64,000 nt of DNA from Nocardia iowensis (GTDB taxonomy: Bacteria; Actinomycetota; Actinomycetes; Mycobacteriales; Mycobacteriaceae): contig NZ_CP078145.1 of assembly GCF_019222765.1 (NCBI RefSeq), forward strand, positions 8,060,001 to 8,124,000, written 5' to 3'. Every line of letters begins with the position of its first letter. The stretch's first letter is position 1. A program made the translations under genes and the position numbers. This document shows, in pieces, positions 50,376 through 58,841 of this stretch. Under the pieces are notes generated by a model. The model was not told where the DNA came from and did not search any database. It saw nothing but the letters and a program-made list of their open reading frames with translations.

Positions 50376-51785
50376 TCAGTGGGACGGCGCAGCGGGTTTC
50401 AGCGATTCCGGGCTGCGCGCGCGGAACGCGCCCACCCAGAGCCCGGTGCCGTAGGCGATGTCGTCGAGCCGCTTGTACGCCACGTAGCGCACCGGATCGA
50501 GGCCACCGGCATCGCGATGGGTGAACCAGTCGGCGAGACCGTCGGCGACGGCCATGGTGATCGCGATGCGCCGAATGCGCCGCGACGCCAGCATCGCCAG
50601 CAGCGTCACCGGCCAGTAGTGCCTGCACATCGCCGAGGCCAGGCGCCACAGACCGGCGAAGAAACCACGGGACAGGTAGATCGCGGCGATCCGCGTCGGG
50701 TTGTCCAGTTCCGCGAAGACCCGGCGTAGTCGGACCAGCGCCGTCGCCAGCGTGATCAGCCCGCCGATCAGCCCCCACTTGGACAGCGTGGCGAACAGGA
50801 ACGCGGCCAGCACCGTCCAGGAGGGCACCGACAGTGGCGAGACCATGCCGGGGTGGCGTTCACCGAGCGGCGCTGCGCCCGTGCCGTAGAACATCTTTCG
50901 GCCGAACCAGGCGCGGAAGGAAACCCGGTGGTCGTGCGCGACGTGAGCGGCGGGCTCGTAGCGCAACCGCCAGCCCGCCTGCTCGAGCCGCCAGCACAGA
51001 TCCACGTCCTCGGCGACCTGCATCGACTCGTCGAATCCGTCCTGCGCCAGCAGTGCCCGGCGACGCACCAGCAGCGCGGCGCTCGGCACGTACGACACCA
51101 GTCCGTGCGACTGCACTGCGGCCTCCCGCCTGCCCAGATCCAACGAGGAGCGGGTGTGCTCGTAGCGGGCGAGGGCATTGGACTCCGGGTCGAGCGCGAC
51201 GATCCTTGGGGCAACCAGCGCCACCTCCGGATCGCTGAAGTGCCCGAGCATCACCTCGAGCCAGCCGCTGCGCGGCACCACGTCGGAGTCGAGGAACGCG
51301 ACGAAGTCGGTTGTCGCGGCCTTCAATCCGGCATTGCGCGCGGCGGCGGGGCCCTGCCGGTGGTCGTGCCGCAGCACGGTGACCCGGCAGCGGGTGCCCC
51401 GGTCACGCGGGATCTGCACCGGCTGGTCCGAGCCGTCGTCGACCACGATGACGTTGTGCCCGCGCAGTGCCGCGAGTAGCCGGGCGAGCCCGTCGGCGTT
51501 GTTGTGTAGCGGCACAATGACGGTGACGTCCTCGGGTGAGGGCAGCAGGCGGGGACGCGGGTTGGCGACTCCGGAGTCGAGCAGCCGTCTGGCAACGGTC
51601 GCGGACTTCGGGCCGGTCACCTCGAGGTACCCGTCGCCGATCATCTCGGCGGCCTCCGGGGCAAGTCGCAGCAACCGTGCGGGCGAACCGCCGATCAGTA
51701 CCCGGCCTCCGGAGTATGCGCGTACCCGTGGATCAATCCGCACCCCGAATCCGTCGGGCAGGCGATCATGGCGCATTCCTGGCAT
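50376..51785 (-). CDS. mftF: Mycofactocin glycosyltransferase MftF
   Basis: A 469-residue GT2 glycosyltransferase that adds glucose units to the mycofactocin precursor. Near the N-terminus, [20 protein letters not shown] is typical of MftF. The GT-A domain (about residues 80-290) contains [16 protein letters not shown], the D-x-D-like [12 protein letters not shown] and [20 protein letters not shown]-terminal hydrophobic segments follow. ATG 51785 (or 51776) is nearest the conserved part; ATGs at 51812-51815 also fit and no ribosome site decides. mftD and mftE, normally upstream, are missing: only about 220 non-coding bases separate it from mftBC. Confidence 0.9.
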   Translation of the reverse strand: MPGMRHDRLPDGFGVRIDPRVRAYSGGRVLIGGSPARLLRLAPEAAEMIGDGYLEVTGPKSATVARRLLDSGVANPRPRLLPSPEDVTVIVPLHNNADGLARLLAALRGHNVIVVDDGSDQPVQIPRDRGTRCRVTVLRHDHRQGPAAARNAGLKAATTDFVAFLDSDVVPRSGWLEVMLGHFSDPEVALVAPRIVALDPESNALARYEHTRSSLDLGRREAAVQSHGLVSYVPSAALLVRRRALLAQDGFDESMQVAEDVDLCWRLEQAGWRLRYEPAAHVAHDHRVSFRAWFGRKMFYGTGAAPLGERHPGMVSPLSVPSWTVLAAFLFATLSKWGLIGGLITLATALVRLRRVFAELDNPTRIAAIYLSRGFFAGLWRLASAMCRHYWPVTLLAMLASRRIRRIAITMAVADGLADWFTHRDAGGLDPVRYVAYKRLDDIAYGTGLWVGAFRARSPESLKPAAPSH

Positions 51786-52006
51786 GCTAGGCGGAGATTC
51801 GCGCGTAAGCATCATCAGTCCGGTTAAAAGGACAGAATTCCGCACGAAACCGCTCCGCCGAGAGCTGTGACACCTGTTGCGACGGACGATGAAGCGCCGA
51901 CTCGCGCCCGATTCCAGCATCCGGCAACGCGAGGGCAATCGGCCGGTCGTGACCGGAAGACGCCCGCCGCGCGGTCGGCAGCATACGGTTGGTTACCGCC
52001 ATGGCG

Positions 52007-53560
52007 TCAGGCGAGCGGGTTCTCGTCGCAGGCCCGGGACGGGCGACGTTCAGGCGGGAATACGCTCGGGCGCGTCACGGACAGCGTCAGTGGGACGGGG
52101 GCGGGTTTGCGCGAACTCGTCCGGGGCGTCACCCGCCGGGAGTGATCGACCGAGGAGCGCGGGATCAGCCTGCCGGTGTCGGCCAACGCCGCCTCGCCGT
52201 AACCCTGGACGCACTCCGGGTCCGGCCCGTCGGCGGGCAAGCCGGTGAAGAACTTCGCCGCCATGCAGCCGCCGCGGCACGAGTCAAAGTGACTGCACGA
52301 CGCGCACGCGCCGCCACCGCTCGGCTCGCGCAGCTCAGCGAACAGCTGGGACTCCTGCCATACGGTGCGAAAACCGCCGTCGGACACCACATTTCCGGCG
52401 TGGAACCGGTCGTGGATGGCGAACGGGCAGGCGTACACATCGCCGACCGGATCGACCAGGCAGACCACCCGGCCCGCGCCGCACAGGTTCAAGCCGGGCA
52501 GGGCCTGACCGAGCGCGGACAGGTGGAAGAACGAGTCACCGGTGAGCACGCCCTCGCCGTTGCGCACCAGCCAGTCGTAGAGCACCCGCTGCTGGTCCTG
52601 CGTCGGATGCAGGTCGTCCCAGACATCCGCGCCGCGGCCTGACGGGCGCAGCCTGGTCAATCGTAAGGTGGCACCGTACTTTTCGGCGATAGCCCGGAAT
52701 TCGTCGAGCTGGCCGATGTTGTGCCTGGTCGCCACGACGGACAGCTTCGCGTCCCGGAAGCCCGCCGCGGCAAGGTTTTCCAGTGCCCGGATGGCCATGT
52801 CGTAGGAACCAGGACCGCGCACCGCGTCGTTCACCGCGGCGTCGGCACCGTCCAGCGAGATCTGTACGTCGACATAGTCGCTCGCGGCCAATCGCGCGGC
52901 AACCGCCGGGGTGATCCGAACCCCGTTGGTGGAGAACTTCACTCCCACGTGGTGCGCCGTCGCGTAGTCCACCAGCTCCCAGAAGTCCGGGCGCACCGTC
53001 GGCTCGCCGCCGCCGATGTTCACGTAGAAGATCTGCATGCGCTCGAACTCGTCGATCAGTGCCTTGCACTGTTCGGTGCTCAGCTCCCGCGGATCGCGGC
53101 GGCCGGACGAGGACAGGCAGTGCACACAGGACAGATTGCAGGCGTAGGTCAGTTCCCAGGTGAGGCAAATCGGTGCGGCCAGACCGGATTCGAACCGATC
53201 GACCAGACGCACCGCCGCGTCGGACGGCGGGACCACCCCCGCCGTCGACGGTGCCGGAGCCGGGCTCACGGCGGCGGGCGCCAACGGAGCATCGGCCGGC
53301 GCCCCGACGATCATGTCGGAATCGACCAGCTGTGTCAGCGCTTTCACGTAGAGCACGGCATTCTCGTCGGAAATACCGGCCGCGCGCAGCGCCGTGCGCG
53401 CGGAGGGGTGGGCCGGCAGCGACCGCACGATCTCGACGATCCGCTGACTCTTCAGGAAGGAGAGTTTGCGGGTGCCGAAGTGGTAGAGCAGCGCACCGAA
53501 CGGTTCCGGCCGCAGCGCCACCCGCGGATGCAACTGCCATCGGGTATCGAGATCGAGCAT
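52007..53560 (-). CDS. mftBC: Fused MftB-MftC: RiPP recognition domain plus mycofactocin radical SAM maturase
   Basis: A 517-residue protein joining two normally separate mycofactocin proteins. Residues 1 to about 85 are MftB, the RRE-type peptide-binding protein (WQLHPRVALRPEPFGALLYH, GTRKLSFLKS). An Ala/Pro-rich linker (about 86-115) leads into MftC, with radical SAM motif CNLSCVHC, the NIGGGEPTVRPDF glycine motif and SPASM cysteines (CGAGRVVC, YACPF, CASCSHFDSCRGGC). MftC decarboxylates the MftA C-terminal Tyr and cross-links it to the Val. The frame is continuous with no stop or frameshift. ATG 53560 lies 15 bases after mftA; GTG 53569 is an alternative. Confidence 0.93.
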   Translation of the reverse strand: MLDLDTRWQLHPRVALRPEPFGALLYHFGTRKLSFLKSQRIVEIVRSLPAHPSARTALRAAGISDENAVLYVKALTQLVDSDMIVGAPADAPLAPAAVSPAPAPSTAGVVPPSDAAVRLVDRFESGLAAPICLTWELTYACNLSCVHCLSSSGRRDPRELSTEQCKALIDEFERMQIFYVNIGGGEPTVRPDFWELVDYATAHHVGVKFSTNGVRITPAVAARLAASDYVDVQISLDGADAAVNDAVRGPGSYDMAIRALENLAAAGFRDAKLSVVATRHNIGQLDEFRAIAEKYGATLRLTRLRPSGRGADVWDDLHPTQDQQRVLYDWLVRNGEGVLTGDSFFHLSALGQALPGLNLCGAGRVVCLVDPVGDVYACPFAIHDRFHAGNVVSDGGFRTVWQESQLFAELREPSGGGACASCSHFDSCRGGCMAAKFFTGLPADGPDPECVQGYGEAALADTGRLIPRSSVDHSRRVTPRTSSRKPAPVPLTLSVTRPSVFPPERRPSRACDENPLA

Positions 53561-53575
53561 GGTCTGCACCGCCTG

Positions 53576-53725
53576 TCAGTAAACGCCGCACATGCCGTCG
53601 ATGGACACCTCTTCGATGAGGGTCTCCTCGACCAGCGGTGCCGCGGCGTCGTCGCGAGCCTCGACTGCGCCGACCGTTCCCGAGTGGTCGGTGTCGGTGT
53701 GTCCGTTGGATCCGTATTCCGGCAT
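53576..53725 (-). CDS. mftA: Mycofactocin precursor peptide MftA
   Basis: A 49-residue precursor. The leader is acidic and the C-terminus reads EETLIEEVSIDGMCGVY, the strictly conserved mycofactocin core ending in Val-Tyr, which MftC modifies. ATG 53725 has GGAGGT four bases upstream. It is the first gene of the cluster, followed after 15 bases by mftBC and divergent from the TetR gene. Without mftE (the peptidase that releases the Val-Tyr-derived product) at this locus, the release step must be provided from elsewhere. Confidence 0.95.
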   Translation of the reverse strand: MPEYGSNGHTDTDHSGTVGAVEARDDAAAPLVEETLIEEVSIDGMCGVY

Positions 53726-53806
53726 GGGTACCTCCGAGCGAGCGATCCGTGGCCGCGGCCACCCGGTGTAGCCGCCGTCACACGATAACGTCATCCGCTG
53801 ACAAAA

Positions 53807-53820
53807 TGGAACAGGTTCTC
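53807..53820. promoter_or_regulatory. KstR-like palindrome TGGAACAGGTTCTC in the mftA/mftR control region
   Basis: GAAC-AG-GTTC is a perfect short palindrome lying between mftA and the divergent TetR gene. The 14-mer fits the KstR consensus TNNAACNNGTTNNA at all positions but the last (C for A). It could be a KstR-type site or the operator of the adjacent TetR protein. Confidence 0.45.
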
Positions 53821-53978
53821 GGTATCCACTTCGGCAGCGGCCGGGACGCCCGGCACACATCGCACATCAGGAGGGCCGTCCTGCGCACCTGAGTCCAGCT
53901 GATCGCGCATAGACTTCGGATGGAACGCAGCTGAACAGGACGGGACGGGCGGCACGCGCCCGCGGTGGTAGAGGTGGC

Positions 53979-54617
53979 ATGGGAGTCGGACGAATGCAGG
54001 CGAGCGGAGGCGGCAATACCCTGTCGGAGTCCGAGATCGTCGAGGCCGCGCTGCGGGTGGTCCGCGAAGACGGTGTGGAGAAGTTGTCGATGCGGCGACT
54101 GTCCCGCGAACTCGGCGTCTCGCCGATGGCGCCGTACTACTACGTCGCCGACAAGCGCGAGTTGCTCGACCTGGTTGCCACCGCCGCACTGACCGGAGTA
54201 CGCACGCCACCACCGGAATCCGGCCCGTGGCAGTACCGGCTGCGTGACCTCATCGACCAGATCGACGACAAGCTGCGCAAGCATCCCGGCCTCGGCGACG
54301 TGCTGATCGAGCAGATGCTCGGCAAACAGCTCGACCTGATCGCCGCGATCATGGAGATCCTGTTCGAGGCGGGTTTCACCGACCGCAACGTACTCGCCGC
54401 GTACGCGACGATTCACACCTACCTGTTCGGCCGCAGCCGGGTGAACCCGCGTGATCGCGCGCCGCTGTCCGACGTCGCGCTGCCCGCCGCGGTCGAGCGC
54501 GCCACCAAGCACATGGCGGACCTGCGCGGAAAGTATGCCTACGACTTCGGCATGGAGGTGCTGATCTCCGGCCTAGAGGCCCAGCTTGTCCGGCAGTCGA
54601 AGTCCGACGTACGATGA
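53979..54617 (+). CDS. mftR: TetR-family regulator divergent from mftA (candidate MftR)
   Basis: A 212-residue TetR protein. The HTH (about residues 15-62) has EIVEAALRVVREDGVEKLSM and LGVSPMAPYYYVADKRELLD. The rest is a helical ligand domain. Divergent orientation from mftA matches the mftR position in mycobacteria, where MftR responds to acyl-CoAs, so I propose this role. The APYYYV recognition helix also recalls other TetR subfamilies, so it could instead control kshB, which begins 62 bases downstream. ATG 53979 was chosen; ATG 53994 is also possible. Confidence 0.75.
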   Translation: MGVGRMQASGGGNTLSESEIVEAALRVVREDGVEKLSMRRLSRELGVSPMAPYYYVADKRELLDLVATAALTGVRTPPPESGPWQYRLRDLIDQIDDKLRKHPGLGDVLIEQMLGKQLDLIAAIMEILFEAGFTDRNVLAAYATIHTYLFGRSRVNPRDRAPLSDVALPAAVERATKHMADLRGKYAYDFGMEVLISGLEAQLVRQSKSDVR

Positions 54618-54620
54618 AAC

Positions 54621-54634
54621 TGCAACACGTTCTA
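54621..54634. promoter_or_regulatory. KstR-type operator TGCAACACGTTCTA upstream of kshB
   Basis: The 14-mer fits the KstR consensus TNNAACNNGTTNNA exactly and lies 45 bases before the kshB start, just after the stop of the TetR gene. KstR represses cholesterol-catabolic genes and is released by a steroid acyl-CoA. This supports both the kshB call and control by steroids. Confidence 0.65.
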
Positions 54635-54678
54635 GTTTTGGCGCCGTGCAGTGCCTGTGCCGGGTTCGAGAGGACGCA

Positions 54679-55788
54679 ATGAATACAGAATCGCGCAGCG
54701 ATGCCATGGGGGGTGGTGGCCGGGGGGCGGATAGGCCCACTGTCGAGGTTCCACATGGCTCGCGCTCGGTCGTGCTGCGGGTAGCCGCGGTCATCGCCGA
54801 GACGGCCGACACCTGTTCGCTGGTCTTCGACGTTCCCGAGGAGATGGCCGAGCGCTTCCGCTACCAGCCCGGCCAGTTTCTCACGCTGCGCGTGCCGAGC
54901 GAGCTGACCGGCTCGGTGGCTCGCTGCTATTCGCTGGCCAGCTCGCCGTATACCGACGATCGGCCGAAGGTCACCGTCAAACGGACCGAGGGCGGCTACG
55001 GCTCGAACTGGGTGTGCGACAACGTGAAAGCGGGCGACTCGCTCGAAGTGCTGCCGCCTTCAGGCGTTTTCACGCCGAAGGATCTGGACGCGGATCTGCT
55101 GCTGTTCGGCGCGGGCAGCGGCATCACGCCGGTGATGTCGATCCTGAAGTCGGCGCTGGCGCGCGGCAATGGCCGAATTGTGTTGGTATACGCCAATCGT
55201 GACCACGAATCGGTGATCTTCGCCGGCGAGCTGCGGGAACTCGCGGACAAGCATCCGCAGCGGCTGACCGTGATCCACTGGCTCGAATATCTGCAAGGGC
55301 TGCCGACCGCCGACGCGCTGGCCGCCCTGGTGGCCCCGTACCAGGAGTACGAGGCGTTCATGTGCGGACCGAAGCCGTTCATGGACCGGGTGCACGACGC
55401 GCTCGCGCAGCTCAGCGTGCCGCGCTCGCGCACGCATGCCGAGGTGTTCAATTCCCTTGCCGGCGACCCGTTCGCGGACCAGGCGCCGATCGAGGTGTCC
55501 GACGCGGAGGCGGCCGAGGCGGCGACGGTCGAGGTGGAACTCGACGGCGAAGTGCACGAGCTGAAGTGGCCGCGCAAGCAGACGCTGGTGGACATCATGC
55601 TGGCCAAGGGCCTCGACGTGCCCTACTCCTGCCAGGAAGGCGAATGCGGTTCGTGCGCGTGCACGGTGCTCGAGGGCAAGGTGGAGATGGACAACGCCGA
55701 AATTCTCGACCCGGAGGATATCGAGAACGGCTACATCCTCGGCTGCCAGGCGCATCCGGTGACGGACCACCTCAAGATCCAGTTCTGA
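54679..55788 (+). CDS. kshB: 3-ketosteroid 9-alpha-hydroxylase reductase KshB (ferredoxin-NAD(P)H reductase)
   Basis: A 369-residue reductase that passes electrons from NADH to the Rieske oxygenase KshA, which opens the steroid B ring. The FAD domain has RCYSLASSPYT; the nucleotide domain has GAGSGITPVMSILKSAL and CGPKPFMDRV; the C-terminal plant-type [2Fe-2S] ferredoxin has CQEGECGSCAC and a final cysteine in ILGCQAHP. Domain order and length match KshB/HmpA of Rhodococcus and mycobacteria. ATG 54679 has AGAGGA upstream. A KstR-type operator lies in front. kshA is not nearby. Confidence 0.88.
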   Translation: MNTESRSDAMGGGGRGADRPTVEVPHGSRSVVLRVAAVIAETADTCSLVFDVPEEMAERFRYQPGQFLTLRVPSELTGSVARCYSLASSPYTDDRPKVTVKRTEGGYGSNWVCDNVKAGDSLEVLPPSGVFTPKDLDADLLLFGAGSGITPVMSILKSALARGNGRIVLVYANRDHESVIFAGELRELADKHPQRLTVIHWLEYLQGLPTADALAALVAPYQEYEAFMCGPKPFMDRVHDALAQLSVPRSRTHAEVFNSLAGDPFADQAPIEVSDAEAAEAATVEVELDGEVHELKWPRKQTLVDIMLAKGLDVPYSCQEGECGSCACTVLEGKVEMDNAEILDPEDIENGYILGCQAHPVTDHLKIQF

Positions 55789-55798
55789 TCTTCGCGGA

Positions 55799-56536
55799 CT
55801 ACTGCGCGCGATAGTGAGCGCGGACCGCGGGTTCGAGGTGTTCGGTGGCGTAGCTCAGGGCCGTTCGCCCCAGCTCGGCCGCGTGCTTGTCCAGAAAGCC
55901 GGTCAGTAGTCGCTGATCGATGCGTTTGCCGACCTCGCGCAGCATCCAGCCGAGTGCCTTCTGGATGAGGTCGCGGCGATCGTCGAGCAGGCGCTCGGAC
56001 AGCTCGAAAGTGGTTGTGGCGTCGCCGGTTTTGATGAACGCGAAGGTGGACAGCAGCGCGACCCGCCGCTCCCACAGCGAATCCGCGCGGGCCAGCTCGA
56101 AGAGCAGGTCCCGTGGTTTGTCCAATAGCCATGGGCCGATGATGTTTTCGGCGGACGCGTCGACCAGGTCCCAATTGTTCACGCGGCCGCGGCGCACGGC
56201 GGCAAGGTAAAGATCCACCATTGCCGCGCGCGCCTGGTCATCGAAGGTGCTCGGCTTGGCTGCCTTGGCGAACTTGGCGTTGAGAATGACCAGCCCCGCC
56301 AGCCGGTCCTCGTGCACGGCGCTGTCCAGCAGTGCGTCGATCTCGTCGAGGGGCAGTGCCGCAAAACGTTTCGCGATGGCGCGGGTCATCGGTACGCGCA
56401 CCCCGATGAAGACGTCACCCTCGCCGTACTCTCCTGGCCCGGTCTTGAAGAACCGCTGGAGATGGATCGCGTCGGCGGGGTTCGCGACTGCCAATAGGGC
56501 GGCCTGCACGTCCGCGGCGGTCGGTGCCTCGGTCAT
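55799..56536 (-). CDS. DNA alkylation repair protein (AlkD-like)
   Basis: A 245-residue all-helical HEAT-repeat protein of the AlkC/AlkD glycosylase family, which removes bulky or cationic alkylated bases. Features are GVRVPMTRAIAKRF near residue 50, RRGRVNNWDLVDASAENIIG (about 130) with the conserved NNWDLVD, SLWERRVALLSTFAFIK and IQKALGWMLREVGKRID. ATG 56536 follows AGGAGG. It is convergent with kshB (10 bases between stops). Confidence 0.9.
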   Translation of the reverse strand: MTEAPTAADVQAALLAVANPADAIHLQRFFKTGPGEYGEGDVFIGVRVPMTRAIAKRFAALPLDEIDALLDSAVHEDRLAGLVILNAKFAKAAKPSTFDDQARAAMVDLYLAAVRRGRVNNWDLVDASAENIIGPWLLDKPRDLLFELARADSLWERRVALLSTFAFIKTGDATTTFELSERLLDDRRDLIQKALGWMLREVGKRIDQRLLTGFLDKHAAELGRTALSYATEHLEPAVRAHYRAQ

Positions 56537-56564
56537 CGAACGAACCTCCTTCCGGCGCGGCAAG

Positions 56565-57326
56565 TCAGCCCTGGGCGCCGAGGACCCGGCCGGATTCGAA
56601 GCTGGCAGCGCTGGCGGGCAGCGTGCCGGGCCGTCCGCTGTTCCGCACGATCACCGCACCATTGCCCGGCGTGGGGCGGCCGAGCGCGTCCATCCGCCGA
56701 ATCGTCTGTGCGGCAACGGCTTGCGCGCTGTCGAAGAGGCGGACACCATCGGGCAAGGCGGCGACTATCGAGTCGATCACCAGCGGGTAATGGGTACAGC
56801 CGAGGACTACGCCTTCGACGTCGTCGGGGGTCTGCTCGACGGCGCGGGCGATGGATTCGCGGGCCGCGACCAGGTCGCCCCGATCGATCGAGTCCGCGAG
56901 ACCGTGACAGGCCACCCCCACCACATCGGCGTCGCCGCCGAACTTGGCGATCAGATCCGCCTGGTACCTGCTCGCGGTGGTGGCCGCGGTCGCCCATACC
57001 GCCACCGAGCGGCAGACGGCCGCCGCGGGTTTGATCGCGGGCACGGTACCGATCACCGGCACATCCGGTCCGACCTCCGCGCGCACGTGCTCCAAGGCGG
57101 TGACACTGGCGGTGTTGCACGGAATCACGATCACCTCGGCACCCAATCCGACCGAGGTGCGTGCGGTCTCGACCACCCGGTCGATCGTCCACTGCTCCGG
57201 CTTCGGCCCCCATGGCGCGCCGTCGGGGTCCAATTGCAGCAGCAGATCCACGTCCGGCCGCAGCTTGCGCAGCCAAGCGGATGTGGGCAGCAGCCCGAGA
57301 CCCGAATCGATGAGCGCGACGATCAC
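56565..57326 (-). CDS. Glutamate/aspartate racemase-family protein
   Basis: A 253-residue cofactor-independent racemase. It keeps both catalytic cysteine motifs, IPCNTAS (about residue 78) and LGCTHYP (about 185), plus a late histidine in the second. The N-terminal motif reads ALIDSGLGLLPTSAWL instead of the usual DSGVGGLTV of MurI, so it may be a divergent paralogue rather than the wall-synthesis enzyme. GTG 57326 was chosen close to the conserved start; an ATG 60 bases upstream is possible. It precedes the alkD-like gene by 28 bases on the same strand. Confidence 0.8.
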   Translation of the reverse strand: MIVALIDSGLGLLPTSAWLRKLRPDVDLLLQLDPDGAPWGPKPEQWTIDRVVETARTSVGLGAEVIVIPCNTASVTALEHVRAEVGPDVPVIGTVPAIKPAAAVCRSVAVWATAATTASRYQADLIAKFGGDADVVGVACHGLADSIDRGDLVAARESIARAVEQTPDDVEGVVLGCTHYPLVIDSIVAALPDGVRLFDSAQAVAAQTIRRMDALGRPTPGNGAVIVRNSGRPGTLPASAASFESGRVLGAQG

Positions 57327-57478
57327 AGAGACAACCGTATTACAGTGCCCGATCGCGATATGCGCGGTAGCGGCTCGACCGGTCACCGGAGGGCCGGGCC
57401 GAGCCGGTTGCGTGCGGCGGCTTCAGGCGCGACCCGGCCCCCCGCGCGGGTCGGTAGCGCCCGGCCGGGTGGCCGAAC

Positions 57479-58690
57479 TCAGCTGGGGGCGAGCAGTTCC
57501 GACACCGGAGCGCCCGCGGCGATCTTGGCCCTGGCCTTCATCACCTGAGCCGTCATACCCGCGCCGACGACACCGGTGAGCTTGCCGTCCTGCGCGTAGA
57601 AGGCGAGGAATCTACGGCCGTCATCGACAACGAGGTGTACGTCGTCGGTGGCCGCGGGGGTGCCGAGGGCCTGGATCTTCACGTCGTACTGGTCGCTCCA
57701 GAAGTACGGGACGCGGGCCGCGGTCGGCGCGGCGGCGCCGAGGATCGCACAGGCCACCAAGCGTGCCTGTTCGCCCGCGTTGGTCCAGTGTTCGATCCGC
57801 TTACGCTGACCGGTCCGGTGCAGCCAAGCCGCGACGTCACCGACCGCCCAGACACCTTCGACCGAGGTCCGGCCCACCTCGTCGGCCAGTACGCCGCCGC
57901 CCGCCGCGGCGTCGGCCAGGGCAATGCCGGACTCGGTGAGCCATTCGGTCACCGGGCGCGACCCGACACCGATCACCACCAGGTCGGCGGCCACCTCGGC
58001 GCCGTCGGAAAGGACGGCGCCGCGCACCCGGCCGTTGTCGGCCAGCAGCGTACCGAGGCCGGTGCCGCAACGCAGATCGACACCTTCGGCGCCGTGCATC
58101 CTGGCCACCAACGCGCCGACTTGCGCACCGAGTACCGAGGCGAGCGGGGTCGGCTGCGGCTCGATCAGCACCACCGGCAGGCCGCGGGTGCGGAAGCTGG
58201 CCGCGAGTTCGCAACCGATGAATCCGGCCCCGACCACGAGCGCCGTTGTCGCCTCGGCCAATTCGGTGCGCAGCGCGGCGGCGTCGGCGTGGCCGCGCAG
58301 TACGTGCACGCCCCGCAGATCGGGCAGGTCGGGCAGGCGGCGTGGGCGCAGGCCGGTCGCGATGATCAACTGGTCGTAGCCGAGGGTGGAACCGTCGGCC
58401 AGGCGCACCTGCCGCGCCTCGGTGTCCACGCCGACCGCCTCGGTGTCGAGTCGCAGGTCGATTCGCTTCTCGGTGAAGAACTCGGCGGGGCGCAGCGTGG
58501 TGTCGTCGGTCTCGCCGCGGACGAACTGCTTGGACAGTGGCGGTCGGTCGTACGGCAACCGGGGCTCGTCGCCGAGCAGGATCAGCGCGCCCTCGTATCC
58601 GGCGCGGCGCAGTTCCTCGGCGGTGCGCAGGCCCGCGAGCCCGGCGCCGACGATCACGATCGGCGCGGGGTTTGTTGCTGAAGGTGCCAC
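57479..58690 (-). CDS. FAD-dependent ferredoxin/rubredoxin-type reductase
   Basis: A 403-residue NAD(P)H-dependent reductase of the BphA4/putidaredoxin reductase group, which feeds electrons to ferredoxins of oxygenases or P450s. It has the FAD site VIVGAGLAGLRTAEELRRAG, LPYDRPPLSKQFV (conserved proline stretch), the NAD site LVVGAGFIGCELAASFRTRG and WAVGDVAAW, and a C-terminal domain with WSDQYDVKIQALG. GTG 58690 was chosen for its GGGTGAG upstream; GTG 58699 is the alternative. It could serve the P450 in this window (inference). Confidence 0.9.
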   Translation of the reverse strand: MAPSATNPAPIVIVGAGLAGLRTAEELRRAGYEGALILLGDEPRLPYDRPPLSKQFVRGETDDTTLRPAEFFTEKRIDLRLDTEAVGVDTEARQVRLADGSTLGYDQLIIATGLRPRRLPDLPDLRGVHVLRGHADAAALRTELAEATTALVVGAGFIGCELAASFRTRGLPVVLIEPQPTPLASVLGAQVGALVARMHGAEGVDLRCGTGLGTLLADNGRVRGAVLSDGAEVAADLVVIGVGSRPVTEWLTESGIALADAAAGGGVLADEVGRTSVEGVWAVGDVAAWLHRTGQRKRIEHWTNAGEQARLVACAILGAAAPTAARVPYFWSDQYDVKIQALGTPAATDDVHLVVDDGRRFLAFYAQDGKLTGVVGAGMTAQVMKARAKIAAGAPVSELLAPS

Positions 58691-58773
58691 GAAGCTCACC
58701 CTAACGTCTGCTTGGTGAGGTGCCGGAGTGAACCCGATCACTCGGGGCGCTATGCAATCGTAGCCACTTCGCT

Positions 58774-58791
58774 ATTGATCGGGCGGTCAAT
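58774..58791. promoter_or_regulatory. Candidate TetR operator ATTGATCG-GG-CGGTCAAT
   Basis: An 18-base near-perfect inverted repeat (7 of 8 positions paired) lies 50 bases before the SPW-protein gene. It resembles operators of TetR proteins that regulate their own operon; the downstream TetR gene at 59201 is the likely reader. Confidence 0.5.
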
Positions 58792-58841
58792 CAGGGCTAT
58801 ACCGAAGAAAGGAGACATTCCTGAGCCCTAGGAGGCACACC

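Noticed and set aside
51812..51938. Longer N-terminus of MftF
   Set aside because: The residues before [12 protein letters not shown] show no similarity to MftF proteins and no ribosome binding site supports those starts.
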